DNA of 64,000 nt from an uncultured Trueperaceae bacterium (GTDB taxonomy: Bacteria > Deinococcota > Deinococci > Deinococcales > Trueperaceae), in assembly GCA_937873495.1 (NCBI GenBank), contig CALMXZ010000012.1:1-64000 (forward strand). The letters run 5' to 3'. Each line of letters starts with the position of its first letter. Within the stretch, counting starts at the first letter, position 1. Below are positions 33,187 through 44,414 of this stretch, piece after piece. The notes beneath the pieces were generated by a model. It saw only the letters and a list, made by a program, of their open reading frames with translations. It made no database searches and had not been told where the DNA came from. A program made the position numbers and the translations under genes.

Positions 33187-33903
33187 TCATACGCGGGCAT
33201 CGAGCACGGGGGCGAGGCCCATGCGTACGAGGTAGCGCTGCGAGCCCGCGCGCCGCTGGTAGCGCTGGACGAGGGCGAACATCTCGCGTTGGAGCTCCTT
33301 GGCGTCTGCGAAGTCGAGCTGCAGCTGGTCGCGCCAGAGCGACAGGGTGGCGGGGGCGTCCGGCTCCAGCGTCGTGGCGTTGGCGTCCGGGGTCACGGCC
33401 GTCTGGACCTGCAGGTGGCCGCGCTCGTCCCGGTAGAAGCGCGTGCCCCAGTCGCCGAGCGCCTCGCGCCTGCCCCGCACGACGTTGCGCCTGAGCAGGC
33501 GCTCCCAGTAGGCGTCGCGCTCGGCGAGCGCCGCCTCGAGCGACTCCGAGTGCGTCGCCTCGAACGGCACGAAGAAGACGTCGGCCGTCGAGCGGTAACG
33601 CTTGACGGCGCGGCCGGCCCGTGGCACGACCTCGGCCACCTCGAGGAGCCCGAGCCGCTCGAAGCGCTGCACGCGTTTGAGGGTCGTGTTGGGCTTCTCG
33701 CCCGTCTCCCGCGCCGCCTCGCCGACGCTGAGCGTGCGCCCGAGGAAGGGGGCGACCTGGCGCAGGGTGGTGGGGTCGGTCAGGGCCTCCGCGGCGTGTT
33801 CGTCCGTGACGATCAACGTACGGGCCGCGCTCCCGTGGCTGGCCGGCTGGGCGTCGTCGTACGTCGGCGTGGCGCGGTTGCTAGATGATTTGAAGGCTGT
33901 CAT
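33187..33903 (-). CDS. ArsR-like winged-helix transcriptional regulator
   Basis: 238 residues. The N-terminal ArsR-type region (about 40-105) reads ALTDPTTLRQVAPFLGRTLSVGEAARETGEKPNTTLKRVQRFERLGLLEVAEVVPRAGRAVKRYRSTADVFFVP, with a helix-turn-helix at SVGEAARETGEKPNTTLKRVQRF and a basic wing. The C-terminal half is a helical, charged effector or dimer domain of unknown ligand. The gene is divergent from aconitase, and a perfect 9-bp inverted repeat lies between its own -10 and -35, so autorepression is likely. Control of acnA is a reasonable inference. Confidence 0.8.
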   Translation of the reverse strand: MTAFKSSSNRATPTYDDAQPASHGSAARTLIVTDEHAAEALTDPTTLRQVAPFLGRTLSVGEAARETGEKPNTTLKRVQRFERLGLLEVAEVVPRAGRAVKRYRSTADVFFVPFEATHSESLEAALAERDAYWERLLRRNVVRGRREALGDWGTRFYRDERGHLQVQTAVTPDANATTLEPDAPATLSLWRDQLQLDFADAKELQREMFALVQRYQRRAGSQRYLVRMGLAPVLDARV

Positions 33904-33910
33904 ATCACAT

Positions 33911-33934
33911 AGGTTAGCCCCAAACTTGGGGCTA
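33911..33934. promoter_or_regulatory. Operator between the winged-helix regulator and aconitase
   Basis: Perfect inverted repeat TAGCCCCAA (33915-33923), 2-base spacer AC, TTGGGGCTA (33926-33934). The minus-strand -10 TAACCT occupies 33911-33916, 7 bases from ATG 33903, so the repeat spans the -10/-35 spacer. Confidence 0.75.
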
Positions 33935-33989
33935 GAGAACGCGCGTGAGCAGCGCGTTGAGAACCAGCCCCAGCGCTAGGGAGCACGAC

Positions 33990-36722
<2,733 letters not shown>

Positions 36723-36732
36723 GCCCGACTGT

Positions 36733-36774
36733 GTGAGCACGACCGCTTGAGCGCGACCGCGTGAGCACGGCGCG
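36733..36774 (+). repeat. Three 14-bp tandem repeats after acnA
   Basis: GTGAGCACGACCGC (36733-36746), TTGAGCGCGACCGC (36747-36760) and a partly matching third unit GTGAGCACGGCGCG (36761-36774). A short imperfect array of no clear function, between the acnA stop and its hairpin. Confidence 0.6.
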
Positions 36775-36794
36775 GCCGGGCTGACGGAACGACC

Positions 36795-36836
36795 GGGCGG
36801 CGGCAGAACCTAACGTGTCTGGTTCAGCCGCCGCCC
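36795..36836 (+). terminator. Hairpin ending acnA, abutting the next promoter
   Basis: Arms of 16 bases (36795-36810 and 36821-36836) pair with one A/A mismatch: GGGCGGCGGCAGAACC against GGTTCAGCCGCCGCCC. The TATACT -10 of the next gene starts only two bases after it. Confidence 0.65.
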
Positions 36837-36838
36837 GC

Positions 36839-36844
36839 TATACT
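36839..36844 (+). promoter_or_regulatory. -10 box TATACT
   Basis: Seven bases before ATG 36852 and no ribosome-binding site; predicts a leaderless transcript. Confidence 0.6.
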
Positions 36845-36851
36845 CTTGAGC

Positions 36852-37271
36852 ATGCGCGGTTTCATCGGGTTCATCGTCGTCCTGGCCATCGTCTTCTTCG
36901 CCGTGGGGGAGATGCGGGGCTGGTACCTTGGCATCCCGGGTCAGACACCCGTGTTCGTCTACAAGAAGGACTTCACGTCCACGACGTCCCGCAGGACCAC
37001 CCAACGGACCGACATGCCCGTACGCTTCACGGGCAACGTCAAGCGCGGCTCCGTGACCATAGAGGTGCGCTACCAGCGCCCGACCAGCTTCCAGACCTCG
37101 CAAGCGGCCGGCCCCGAGACGAAGGTCTTCGAAGCGACCTACTCCGCCGGTCAGAGGGCGGCGCTCGACCGGGTCTTCGAGAACGGCGGCGGGGTCTACA
37201 CGGTCGTGATCCGCTACCAGGACGCGACCGGCCTCTTCACGCTCACCCTGCCTGGCGGCACCGACCTCTAA
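36852..37271 (+). CDS. Hypothetical membrane-anchored protein
   Basis: 139 residues: one N-terminal hydrophobic helix (GFIGFIVVLAIVFFAVGE) and a polar beta-rich domain with many Thr/Arg (FTSTTSRRTTQRTDMPVRF, VKRGSVTIEVRYQRPTSF). No family is recognised. ATG 36852 is chosen over TTG 36846 because of the TATACT box. The stop codon overlaps the convergent SDR stop by three bases (CTAA), so the two mRNAs share 3' ends. Confidence 0.65.
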   Translation: MRGFIGFIVVLAIVFFAVGEMRGWYLGIPGQTPVFVYKKDFTSTTSRRTTQRTDMPVRFTGNVKRGSVTIEVRYQRPTSFQTSQAAGPETKVFEATYSAGQRAALDRVFENGGGVYTVVIRYQDATGLFTLTLPGGTDL

Positions 37272-38116
37272 CGCTTGGCGCGCGCCGCGGCGAGCTGCGC
37301 CCACTGCTCGGGCGTCACGGCGTCGAGGACGTTGAACTCGCCGGCGTTGTACACGCTCTCGCCGCCGTCGATGTAAACGAGGTCGCCCGTGATGAACCCC
37401 GCCTCGTCCGAGAGCAGGAAGCTCGCGAGGTTGGCGAGTTCGGAGTGGTTCCCGACGCGCCCGAGCGGCACCTGGTCCGCGAACAGGCGCTCGATCTCCG
37501 GTGTCGGCATCAGGCGGCTCCACGCGCCCTCGGTAGGGAACGGCCCCGGCGCGATGGCGTTGAGACGGATGCCGTACTTACCCCACTCGCCGGCCAGCGA
37601 GCGCGTGAGCGAGACGACGCCGGCCTTGGCCACGGCCGACGGCACGACGTAGCCGGAACCCCGCTCGGCGTAGGTGGCCGCGATCGAGAGGACGGCCCCC
37701 CGCGCCCCGGTCGCGATCCAGCGCTTGCCGAGCTCGAGCGTCGTGTACACGCTGCCGTGCAGCACGATCCCAAGGACGGCGTCGAACGCTCGATGCGATA
37801 GGGCCTCCGTCGGGGAGATGAAGTTCCCGGCGGCGTTGTTGACGAGCGCGTCCACCTTCCCGAAGCGCTCGAACGCCGCGTCGAAAGCGGCGCCGACGGC
37901 CTCGGGGTCCCTGACGTCGAGGGCGACGGGGAGCACAGCGCGCCCGAACTCGGCCGCGAGCCGTTCGGCCTGGTCTTCGAGGAGCTCTAGGCGGCGGCTC
38001 GCGATCACGGCGTCGGCGCCCAGCTCTAGGAAGCGGCGGGTCATCGCGAGCCCGAGGCCGCTCCCCCCGCCGGTGACGAATACGACCTTGTCCTGTAACA
38101 AGTCGGACCTGAACAT
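37268..38116 (-). CDS. SDR-family oxidoreductase, 2,4-dienoyl-CoA reductase-like
   Basis: 282 residues. VVFVTGGGSGLGLAMTRRFLELGA is the NADPH motif. NNAAGNFISPTEALSHRAFDAVLGIVLHGS and VPSAVAKAGVVSLTRSLAGEWGKYGIRLNAIAPGPFPTEGAWSRL match mitochondrial/peroxisomal-type 2,4-dienoyl-CoA reductase, which uses Lys rather than the usual SDR Tyr. It would help oxidise polyunsaturated fatty acids. ATG 38116 gives the usual N-terminus; an ATG five codons upstream is possible. A 22-bp perfect inverted repeat lies 12 bases upstream, in the region shared with SpoIID. Confidence 0.87.
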   Translation of the reverse strand: MFRSDLLQDKVVFVTGGGSGLGLAMTRRFLELGADAVIASRRLELLEDQAERLAAEFGRAVLPVALDVRDPEAVGAAFDAAFERFGKVDALVNNAAGNFISPTEALSHRAFDAVLGIVLHGSVYTTLELGKRWIATGARGAVLSIAATYAERGSGYVVPSAVAKAGVVSLTRSLAGEWGKYGIRLNAIAPGPFPTEGAWSRLMPTPEIERLFADQVPLGRVGNHSELANLASFLLSDEAGFITGDLVYIDGGESVYNAGEFNVLDAVTPEQWAQLAAARAKR

Positions 38117-38128
38117 GCCACATGGTCG

Positions 38129-38178
38129 CACGCTTCTCGCATCGGGGCGCGGAACGGCGCCCCGATGCGAGAAGCGTG
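38129..38178. repeat. 22-bp perfect inverted repeat, 6-base loop
   Basis: Left arm 38129-38150 (begins CACGCTTCTCGCATCGGG), right arm 38157-38178, loop GGAACG. Every one of 22 pairs matches. It lies between the divergent SDR and SpoIID genes, with no T-tract on either side. It could be an operator, a cruciform or a transcript-end barrier. I saw no second copy in the window. Confidence 0.85.
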
Positions 38179-38244
38179 TCGGCCCAGGCGGTGTGGGCTA
38201 TCCCGTAAGACGGCGAGGCGCGCAGGGGTCATACTTGGCGAGCG

Positions 38245-39405
38245 ATGCGCTTCCTCTCCCACGCCGCCCGGCGCCGAGTCAGCTCCTCACTCCTCTTCGT
38301 CTCGCTGGCGGCGCTCCTCGCGTGGCACGGCGCTTCCTCCGCCGCGGCGCAGACCTACGTGGCGGCGCCGACGCCGGTGCGGGTCCTGCTGGCCGTGACC
38401 GACAGCGTCACGGTGAGCATGCCGGGTCCGCACTCGGGCGTGGTCGACGGCAGGGGAGGGTTCTTCACGCCCGGGCCGCTGGCGTGGCCCGTCGGCGCTC
38501 GCGGCGGCTGGCTGGTCGTCGACGGTCACGAGATAGGTACGTCGCTCGTCCTCGACGCCGAGGGCGGCACCCTCGAGGTGCTCGGCGCCCACTACCGGGG
38601 CGCGGTCCGCCTCAGCGCCGTCGGCGACGAGGTAGAGGTCGTCAACGTCCTCGATCTCGAGGCGTACCTGCGGGGCGTCGTGCCGGCCGAGATGGCCGCG
38701 TCGTGGCCCATGGAGGCGCTCAAGGCGCAGGCCGTGGCGTCGCGTTCGTACACGCTCGTCTCGCTCGATCCCGAGGCCCGCTACGACCTCTGCGCCACGA
38801 CGGACTGCCAGGTGTACGGCGGGGTCGAGGCCGAGCAGCCGCGCACCGACGACGCCATCGCGACGACGACCGGCGTCGTGGTGACGTACGGGGGCGCCCC
38901 CGCGCGCACGTACTACCACTCCGACTCCGGTGGCACGGTCGCCTCGAGCAAGGAGGTATGGGGCACGAGCTACCCCTACCTCGTGGCCGTGCGGGACGCG
39001 GCTTCCAGCACGCCGCACCGGGCGTGGACGGCGCGGCTCGACGCCGCCGCGGTCTCGGCCAGCCTCGTCGCCGCCGGCCGGGGCGTCGGAACGGCCACCG
39101 CGCTGCGCGTGCTCGAGACGAGCGAGTCCGGTCGCGTCGCGGCGCTCGAGGTCACCGGCACCGGTGGGAGCACCGTCCTGCGGGGCAGCCAGTTGACGAA
39201 CCTGGCGCGCGGCTGGGGGCTCAAGTCCATGCGCTTCTCCATGCAGGGGTCGCTGAGCGTTCGCGGCGACGGCTGGGGCCACGGCGTCGGCATGAGCCAA
39301 TACGGCGCCAGGGCCCTCGCTCAGGCCGGGTACGACTACGGCCGCATCCTGGCGTACTACTACCCGAGCACGACGTTGACGCGCTTCGTAGCGCAGACGC
39401 CATGA
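38245..39405 (+). CDS. SpoIID/LytB-domain protein
   Basis: 386 residues: a signal peptide (about 1-36, ending AAAQ), a beta-rich segment, then the SpoIID domain: VLDLEAYLRGVVPAEMAASWPMEALKAQAVASRSYTLVSL, YHSDSGGTVASSKEVWG and the C-terminal GDGWGHGVGMSQYGARALAQAGYDYGRIL. Family members are lytic transglycosylase-like or amidase-enhancing cell-wall proteins, best known from sporulation but widespread in non-sporulating bacteria. A CATACT box lies 9 bases upstream of ATG 38245. It likely works in the periplasm on peptidoglycan. Confidence 0.9.
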   Translation: MRFLSHAARRRVSSSLLFVSLAALLAWHGASSAAAQTYVAAPTPVRVLLAVTDSVTVSMPGPHSGVVDGRGGFFTPGPLAWPVGARGGWLVVDGHEIGTSLVLDAEGGTLEVLGAHYRGAVRLSAVGDEVEVVNVLDLEAYLRGVVPAEMAASWPMEALKAQAVASRSYTLVSLDPEARYDLCATTDCQVYGGVEAEQPRTDDAIATTTGVVVTYGGAPARTYYHSDSGGTVASSKEVWGTSYPYLVAVRDAASSTPHRAWTARLDAAAVSASLVAAGRGVGTATALRVLETSESGRVAALEVTGTGGSTVLRGSQLTNLARGWGLKSMRFSMQGSLSVRGDGWGHGVGMSQYGARALAQAGYDYGRILAYYYPSTTLTRFVAQTP

Positions 39406-39429
39406 GCCGCTACTTGGTACCCTGAGCGG

Positions 39430-39483
39430 ATGAGTTCGCGAGCGGCAGCGCCGAGGCGGCGCCTGGCGGCGGCACGGCCTTGA
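39430..39483 (+). CDS. 17-codon mini-ORF (possible leader peptide)
   Basis: Product MSSRAAAPRRRLAAARP, six Arg and seven Ala. A TACCCT -10 (39418-39423) lies 6 bases before the ATG, so ribosomes would load on a leaderless end. Its TGA overlaps the TTG start of the next gene (TTGA). It is a candidate translational leader; no experimental support can be seen. Confidence 0.4.
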   Translation: MSSRAAAPRRRLAAARP

Positions 39484-39680
39484 ACTACGCCGCGCTCCTC
39501 GGCCTGCTCGTGGCCGTCACCTTCGGCCTGCCCATGCTCGCGCGTCTGGCGGCGTCCCTCGGGCTCCACCGCGACGCCGGCGTGGCCATCAGCCTGGCCG
39601 TCGCGCTGCTCGCCGCGCTCGGTTGGTTCGCCCGCGCCCGCGCCGCCGCCCGCAGGCGCGCCGGCGAGCAGGACGCGTGA
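39480..39680 (+). CDS. Small two-helix membrane protein
   Basis: 66 residues starting with TTG, coupled to the mini-ORF by a 4-base overlap. Two hydrophobic helices (LLGLLVAVTFGLPMLARL and AISLAVALLAALGWFARA) are followed by an Arg/Ala tail. No family is recognised. Its stop overlaps the GTG start of rsmI by 4 bases (GTGA), so mini-ORF, membrane protein and rsmI form one chained unit. Confidence 0.55.
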   Translation: MNYAALLGLLVAVTFGLPMLARLAASLGLHRDAGVAISLAVALLAALGWFARARAAARRRAGEQDA

Positions 39681-40519
39681 GCCGGACCGCCGCTTCGAGC
39701 GCGCGGCTGACGCTCGTGCCGACGCCCATAGGCAACCTGGCCGACGTCACGCAGCGCGCCCTCGAGGCCCTACGCGCCGCGCAGGTCGTGGCGGCCGAGG
39801 ACACCCGCCGGAGCCGCGTGCTCCTGGACCGCTACGGCATAACGACGCCGCTAGAACGGCTCGACAGCCATACCATCGCGAGCCGGGCGCCCGCCCTCCT
39901 CGAGCGCTTCGAGCGCGTCGCGTTCGTCACCGACGCAGGCACGCCGGGCATCTCCGACCCCGGCGCGGAACTGGTGCGGCTCGCCCTCGAGCTGGGGGTG
40001 AGCGTCGAAGCGCTCCCGGGGCCGACGGCGTTCGTCCCCGCCCTAGTCCTCTCCGGCCTCCCCACGGCGCGCTTCACGTTCGAGGGGTTCCTACCCCGCA
40101 AGGGCGGGGAGCGCGGCCGCAGGCTGGAAGCCATCGCGCGCGCCGGCGCCACCTCCGTCCTGTACGAGGCGCCGCAGCGCCTGGCTCCCACCCTCGCCGA
40201 CCTAGCCGAGGCGTGCGGCCCAGACCGCCAGGCGAGCGTGAGCCGGGAGCTGACGAAGCTCCACGAGGAGACGCGCAGGGGCGGTCTGGCCGAGCTGCAG
40301 GCGCACTACCGGGAGAACCCGGCCCGCGGCGAGGTCGTCGTGGTCGTAGGACCAGCGCCGGAGCCGGAAGCGGACGCGCCCGTCGCCGGAACGCAAGCCG
40401 CCGCTCTGTCCGGCGCCGGGGTTCGCGGTAGGCTGTTGCGAGAAGCGCTGCTCGCCCTGGGCGTGCCCAGGAACGAAGCGTACCGCCTGGCCCTCGCTTA
40501 CCCGGACATCGACCCTTGA
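39677..40519 (+). CDS. rsmI: 16S rRNA (cytidine-1402-2'-O)-methyltransferase
   Basis: 280 residues. LTLVPTPIGNLADVTQRALEALRAAQVVAAEDTRRSRVLLDRYG is the RsmI N-terminus (TPIGNLxD, AEDTR). VAFVTDAGTPGISDPGAELVRLA and the GLPTARFTFEGFLPRKGGER segment complete the SAM-binding tetrapyrrole-methylase fold. It adds the 2'-O-methyl group to C1402 in the decoding centre. GTG 39677 is chosen because it overlaps the preceding stop (GTGA) and begins the conserved region correctly. Confidence 0.95.
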   Translation: MSRTAASSARLTLVPTPIGNLADVTQRALEALRAAQVVAAEDTRRSRVLLDRYGITTPLERLDSHTIASRAPALLERFERVAFVTDAGTPGISDPGAELVRLALELGVSVEALPGPTAFVPALVLSGLPTARFTFEGFLPRKGGERGRRLEAIARAGATSVLYEAPQRLAPTLADLAEACGPDRQASVSRELTKLHEETRRGGLAELQAHYRENPARGEVVVVVGPAPEPEADAPVAGTQAAALSGAGVRGRLLREALLALGVPRNEAYRLALAYPDIDP

Positions 40520-40569
40520 CGGGGCCGCTCCGGGCGTTCGAGCATGCCTAGCCACCGGAAGGTCACGTA

Positions 40570-43500
40570 GTGAACGACACCACCACGCAGCCGCCCGCCT
40601 CCGCCGTGGAGGCCGGTGGCCGTTACCTCGGCCTGAGCGCCGTCGCCAGGCTCATGCTCTTCGCGCGCTCGCCCGGTCCGGCCGTGCTCCTGACCACGAG
40701 CGACCGCGCGGCCGTCTTCGACGACACGCACGTCTTCGGAGCCCTGCGCTCCGTCGACCCGACCTTGAGCGACTGGTTCGAGCGCAGGGAGAAGGTCGTG
40801 CTGACGCTCGGGCACGCCGTCATGCCGTTCCCGGAACGGCCGGAGTCGTTCGCGCTCGAACTCGTCGAGGGCCGCAGCTACCCGCGCGATGAGCTGCTCA
40901 CGCGGCTCGTCGACTACGGCTACATCAGGGACGCAGCGCCCGGCTTCACCGTGCGGGGCGACACGCTCACGATCTACCGCGAACCGCTGCCGGAGGCCGC
41001 GCCCGACACGCTCCCGGCCGCGGCGGAAGCCGACGATGACGAAGAAGTCGTCTTCCCCGAAGCGCCTCCCGGCAGCGTGCGGCTCGAGTTCTTCGGCGCC
41101 GAGCTCGACGCGCTCTTCCTCGCGGGCGAGCGGGCGCAGCGCGTGGTGATCGCGCCCCGCGCCATGGACGAGGTGAGCGCGGGCGGCTTCACGACGCGCC
41201 TGCTCGCCACGTTGCCAGGGACCGTCTTCCTCGACGCGCCGGAGCTGTACCCCGGCGACCTGCCGGGCGCCACCAACGAGTGGCTCTGGAGCCACCTGGC
41301 CGGCCGCGACGTCGTGTCGTTCGGCCGCGACCCGCTGGCCTTGGCGGAGCGGAGCGCCGCCGTCGAGGCGCTGCCCTACTACCGCGGGAAGCTGAGCGAC
41401 TTCACGAGCGACCTCCACGTCTGGCTGCGCGACGGCTACTCCGTGCAGCTCCTCCTGAAGTTCGAGCGGAGCGGCCGCTACCTGCGCGAACGCGTCATCG
41501 ACGCCTACGAGTCGCACTGGCGCAACCGCGTCGAGCATCACCCCGGCCAGGTGTCGTTGGCGCTCGCGCCGGGCGTCCAGGGCGGCTACAAGGACGAGGG
41601 CAGGCGCGAGGTGGTCCTCACCGAGGAGCTCCTGTACGGCTACCAGGGCGGTCGCAAGGCGACGAAGCTCGCCGGGAAGCGCGTCGGGGACGCCTCCCAA
41701 CTGACCGTCGGCGACTACCTGATCCACCCCGACCACGGCGTGGGTCGCTTCGTGGCCCTGGAGGCGCGGCAGGTCGTCGGCGTCGTGCGCGACTACTTGC
41801 AGCTCCAGTACGCGGGCGAGGGCAAGCTCTACCTGCCCGTCGAGCTCCTGCCGCTCCTCCGGCGCCACCCGGGCACGACCGACGACCCGCCCAGGCTCTC
41901 CACGCTCGGCACCAACGAGTGGGCGCGCGCCAGGGAGAAGGCGCGCGCGAGCGCCGAGACGCTGGCGGCGGAGCTCATCAAGACCTACGCCAAGCGGCAG
42001 GTGAGCAAGGGCACGGCGTTCCGGTCGCAACCCGACTGGGACGCTCTGATCGAGCAGAACTGCCCGTTCGTGCTCACACCCGACCAGGCCGAGGCCGTCG
42101 AGGCGGTGTTCGCGGACATGGCGCGCGAGGTGCCCATGGAGCGGCTAGTGTCGGGCGACGTCGGCTTCGGCAAGACGGAGGTCGCCATCCGCGCCGCCCA
42201 TCGGGCCGTCGGCAACTCGGCGCAGGTCGCCGTCCTCGTGCCGACCACCGTGCTCGCCCGCCAACACTTCGAGACGTTCAGCGAGCGCTTCAAGGGCCTG
42301 CCGGTGAAGGTCGAGATGCTCTCGCGCTTCTCGACGGACGCGGGCGCGCGGGCCACGCTCAAAGGCCTGAAGGACGGCAGCGTCGACGTCGTCGTCGGCA
42401 CCCACCGGCTCCTCAACGAGGCCATCGAGTACAAGAACCTCGGGCTGCTGGTGGTGGACGAGGAGCACCGCTTCGGGGTCGGGCAGAAGGAGCGCCTCAA
42501 GAACCTCAAGGCGAACCTCGACGTCCTCTCGCTCTCCGCCACACCCATCCCGCGCACCCTGTACATGGGCCTGGTCGGCCTGCGCGACGTGTCGCAGATC
42601 ATGACGCCGCCCGAGGGCCGCAAGCCCATCCAGACGGTGCTGCAGCCGTACGACCCCATGGTGGTTCGCGAGGCCGTCGTCTTCGAGCTCGAGCGGGGCG
42701 GCAAGGTGTTCTACATCCACGACCGCATCGGCTCCATGAGCATGCGTGCCCGCACCCTCGGGCAGCTCGTGCCGGAGGCGCGCATCGGCGTCGCCCATGG
42801 CCAGATGGGGGAGACCGAGCTGGAGGAGATCATGCTCGGCTTCGAGGAGGGGGCGTACGACGTGCTCCTCTCCACCACCATCGTGGAGTCCGGCCTCGAC
42901 ATCGCCGGCGCCAACACGCTCGTCATCGAGCGCGCCGACCGCCTCGGCCTCGCCCAGCTCTACCAGCTGCGGGGGCGCGTCGGGCGGCGTCAGACGGAGG
43001 CGTGGGCGTACATGCTCTACCCAGGCAGGTTGACGGAGCAGGCGCAGCGGCGGCTGTACGCCATCGCGGAGCTGAACGACCTCGGCTCCGGCCACCTGCT
43101 GGCCGAGAAGGACATGGAGATACGCGGCGTCGGCAACCTGCTGGGACCGGAGCAGCACGGCCACATCTCGGCCGTGTCGATCGAGGTCTACACGGAGATG
43201 CTCGCGGAGGAGGTCGCCAAGCTCAAGGGCGAGTTGCGCGCGGCCGAGGTGCCGCAGGTGACGGTCGACCTGGCCGTCGACGCGCGCCTCAGCCCCGCCT
43301 ACATCCAGGACGACGCCGTGCGCATCAACTACTACGGGCGCCTGGCCGGCACCGGAGGCCTGGCCGAGGTCAACCGCATCGCCAAGGAGCTGCGGGAGGC
43401 GTACGGGCCCTTCCCGCCCGAGGTGCGCTCCTTCATCGAGCTCACGCGCCTGCGGCTGGTGGCCGGGGCCAAGGGCGTAGTGACGATCAAGGAGCACATG

Positions 43501-43686
43501 ACCGACGTGCAGGTCGCGTTCGCCGCGAACGTCGAGGCGATCGACTACGACGCGAAGCGCCTGAAGGCGCTGCCGTTCCAGGTCGAGCCGACGCGCTACC
43601 CGCCCGGGTTCAGCGTCAAGAAGCGGGGTCTGAAGGACGTCGAGGTGCCGGGGGCGCTCCTCGAGCTCCTGTACCTGGTCGGCTGA
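40570..43686 (+). CDS. mfd: Transcription-repair coupling factor
   Basis: 1038 residues, shorter than the 1148-residue E. coli protein and closer to the compact form seen in related thermophiles. A UvrB-like N-terminal part precedes an RNA-polymerase-interaction (CarD-like) domain at about 378-440 ([29 protein letters not shown]). The translocase follows, with Walker A GDVGFGKT (529-536), DEEHRFG and [18 protein letters not shown]; a C-terminal TRCF domain is present. Mfd removes stalled polymerase and recruits UvrA. GTG 40570 has a GGAAGG site 8 bases upstream. Confidence 0.97.
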   Translation: MNDTTTQPPASAVEAGGRYLGLSAVARLMLFARSPGPAVLLTTSDRAAVFDDTHVFGALRSVDPTLSDWFERREKVVLTLGHAVMPFPERPESFALELVEGRSYPRDELLTRLVDYGYIRDAAPGFTVRGDTLTIYREPLPEAAPDTLPAAAEADDDEEVVFPEAPPGSVRLEFFGAELDALFLAGERAQRVVIAPRAMDEVSAGGFTTRLLATLPGTVFLDAPELYPGDLPGATNEWLWSHLAGRDVVSFGRDPLALAERSAAVEALPYYRGKLSDFTSDLHVWLRDGYSVQLLLKFERSGRYLRERVIDAYESHWRNRVEHHPGQVSLALAPGVQGGYKDEGRREVVLTEELLYGYQGGRKATKLAGKRVGDASQLTVGDYLIHPDHGVGRFVALEARQVVGVVRDYLQLQYAGEGKLYLPVELLPLLRRHPGTTDDPPRLSTLGTNEWARAREKARASAETLAAELIKTYAKRQVSKGTAFRSQPDWDALIEQNCPFVLTPDQAEAVEAVFADMAREVPMERLVSGDVGFGKTEVAIRAAHRAVGNSAQVAVLVPTTVLARQHFETFSERFKGLPVKVEMLSRFSTDAGARATLKGLKDGSVDVVVGTHRLLNEAIEYKNLGLLVVDEEHRFGVGQKERLKNLKANLDVLSLSATPIPRTLYMGLVGLRDVSQIMTPPEGRKPIQTVLQPYDPMVVREAVVFELERGGKVFYIHDRIGSMSMRARTLGQLVPEARIGVAHGQMGETELEEIMLGFEEGAYDVLLSTTIVESGLDIAGANTLVIERADRLGLAQLYQLRGRVGRRQTEAWAYMLYPGRLTEQAQRRLYAIAELNDLGSGHLLAEKDMEIRGVGNLLGPEQHGHISAVSIEVYTEMLAEEVAKLKGELRAAEVPQVTVDLAVDARLSPAYIQDDAVRINYYGRLAGTGGLAEVNRIAKELREAYGPFPPEVRSFIELTRLRLVAGAKGVVTIKEHMTDVQVAFAANVEAIDYDAKRLKALPFQVEPTRYPPGFSVKKRGLKDVEVPGALLELLYLVG

Positions 43687-43691
43687 GGGCG

Positions 43692-43735
43692 GGCCGTGGC
43701 GCGTCGGCACGCGAGCTTGCCGACGCGCCACGGCC
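43692..43735 (+). terminator. Long-stem terminator of mfd
   Basis: A perfect 18-bp stem (43692-43709 with 43718-43735) and an 8-base loop, starting 6 bases after the mfd stop; GGCCGTGGCGCGTCGGCA is the left arm. No clear T-tract follows, so it may also halt exonuclease decay. Confidence 0.75.
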
Positions 43736-43748
43736 GGTAACGAAGAGC

Positions 43749-43779
43749 GCGCCCCGCGGACCGAAGGCCCGCGGGGCGC
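43749..43779 (-). terminator. UUCG-capped terminator of the outer-membrane protein gene
   Basis: On the minus strand an 11-bp perfect stem, GCGCCCCGCGG/CCGCGGGGCGC, extends through three more pairs to a C(UUCG)G loop. It is downstream of the convergent minus-strand gene and followed by GCTCTTCGTT. Confidence 0.75.
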
Positions 43780-43803
43780 TGCGACTAAGCGTGAAGCCGG
43801 TGC

Positions 43804-44262
43804 TTAGAAGTGGTAGTTGAAGCCGAGGCGGCCGGTGACGCCGAAGCCGAAGGTCGGGATCACGCCGATGGCGGGGCCGACTTCGAGGAAGACGCCGCCC
43901 TGCGGGAGGCCGGCGCTGGCCAGGCTGAACTCGCCGCCGACGAAGGCGTTGATGCCAAGCGCCATGCCGGAGCCGATGCCGAGCCCGACGCCGCCGCCGA
44001 CGTAGACCTGGATGGGCGTGTCGCCCATGTCGACGTCGAGGTCGTACAGGACATCGGCGCCGATGGCGAAGCCGGCGGTGCCGATGTAGTTGTAGCCCGC
44101 GTTGAGGCGGACGGCCAAGTTCGGCGCGATGTTGTCGACACCGAAGTGAAGCGCGGCACCTGGGTACCCGGCGCTGACGCCGGCCCACATACCGCCTTGC
44201 GCGAAGGCTGCACCGGCACCCAGGGCGGCGACGGCGATCAGGCTGACCAGAAACTTGCGCAT
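43804..44262 (-). CDS. Secreted beta-barrel-type outer-membrane protein
   Basis: 152 residues: a signal peptide (MRKFLVSLIAVAALGAGAAFA, then QGG) and alternating beta strands rich in Gly and hydrophobic residues (VYVGGGVGLGIGSGMALGINAF). It ends in the aromatic GFNYHF, the pattern recognised by Bam-type outer-membrane assembly. This implies a diderm envelope. It may be a small eight-strand barrel. The gene has a classic promoter, a 45-60 base leader and GGAGGG 8 bases before the ATG, unlike most neighbours. It is probably highly expressed. Confidence 0.8.
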   Translation of the reverse strand: MRKFLVSLIAVAALGAGAAFAQGGMWAGVSAGYPGAALHFGVDNIAPNLAVRLNAGYNYIGTAGFAIGADVLYDLDVDMGDTPIQVYVGGGVGLGIGSGMALGINAFVGGEFSLASAGLPQGGVFLEVGPAIGVIPTFGFGVTGRLGFNYHF

Positions 44263-44318
44263 TCGAACCCTCCAAACCGATCTGAGAAGACTAGGATTAC
44301 GTTCTCCTCGCCTGACCG

Positions 44319-44347
44319 GTTATATCACGGGCCTATGAGAGCGACAA
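44319..44347 (-). promoter_or_regulatory. Sigma-A promoter of the outer-membrane protein gene
   Basis: Minus strand: -35 TTGTCG (44342-44347), 17-base spacer, -10 TATAAC (44319-44324). The expected start leaves a leader of about 50 bases with a good ribosome-binding site. Confidence 0.75.
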
Positions 44348-44414
44348 GTCGGGGTTTTCACTCACTATCCGATGGCAATCGGGTTTTCCGTCGGTGCGTC
44401 TCGCCGGCGCGCGA

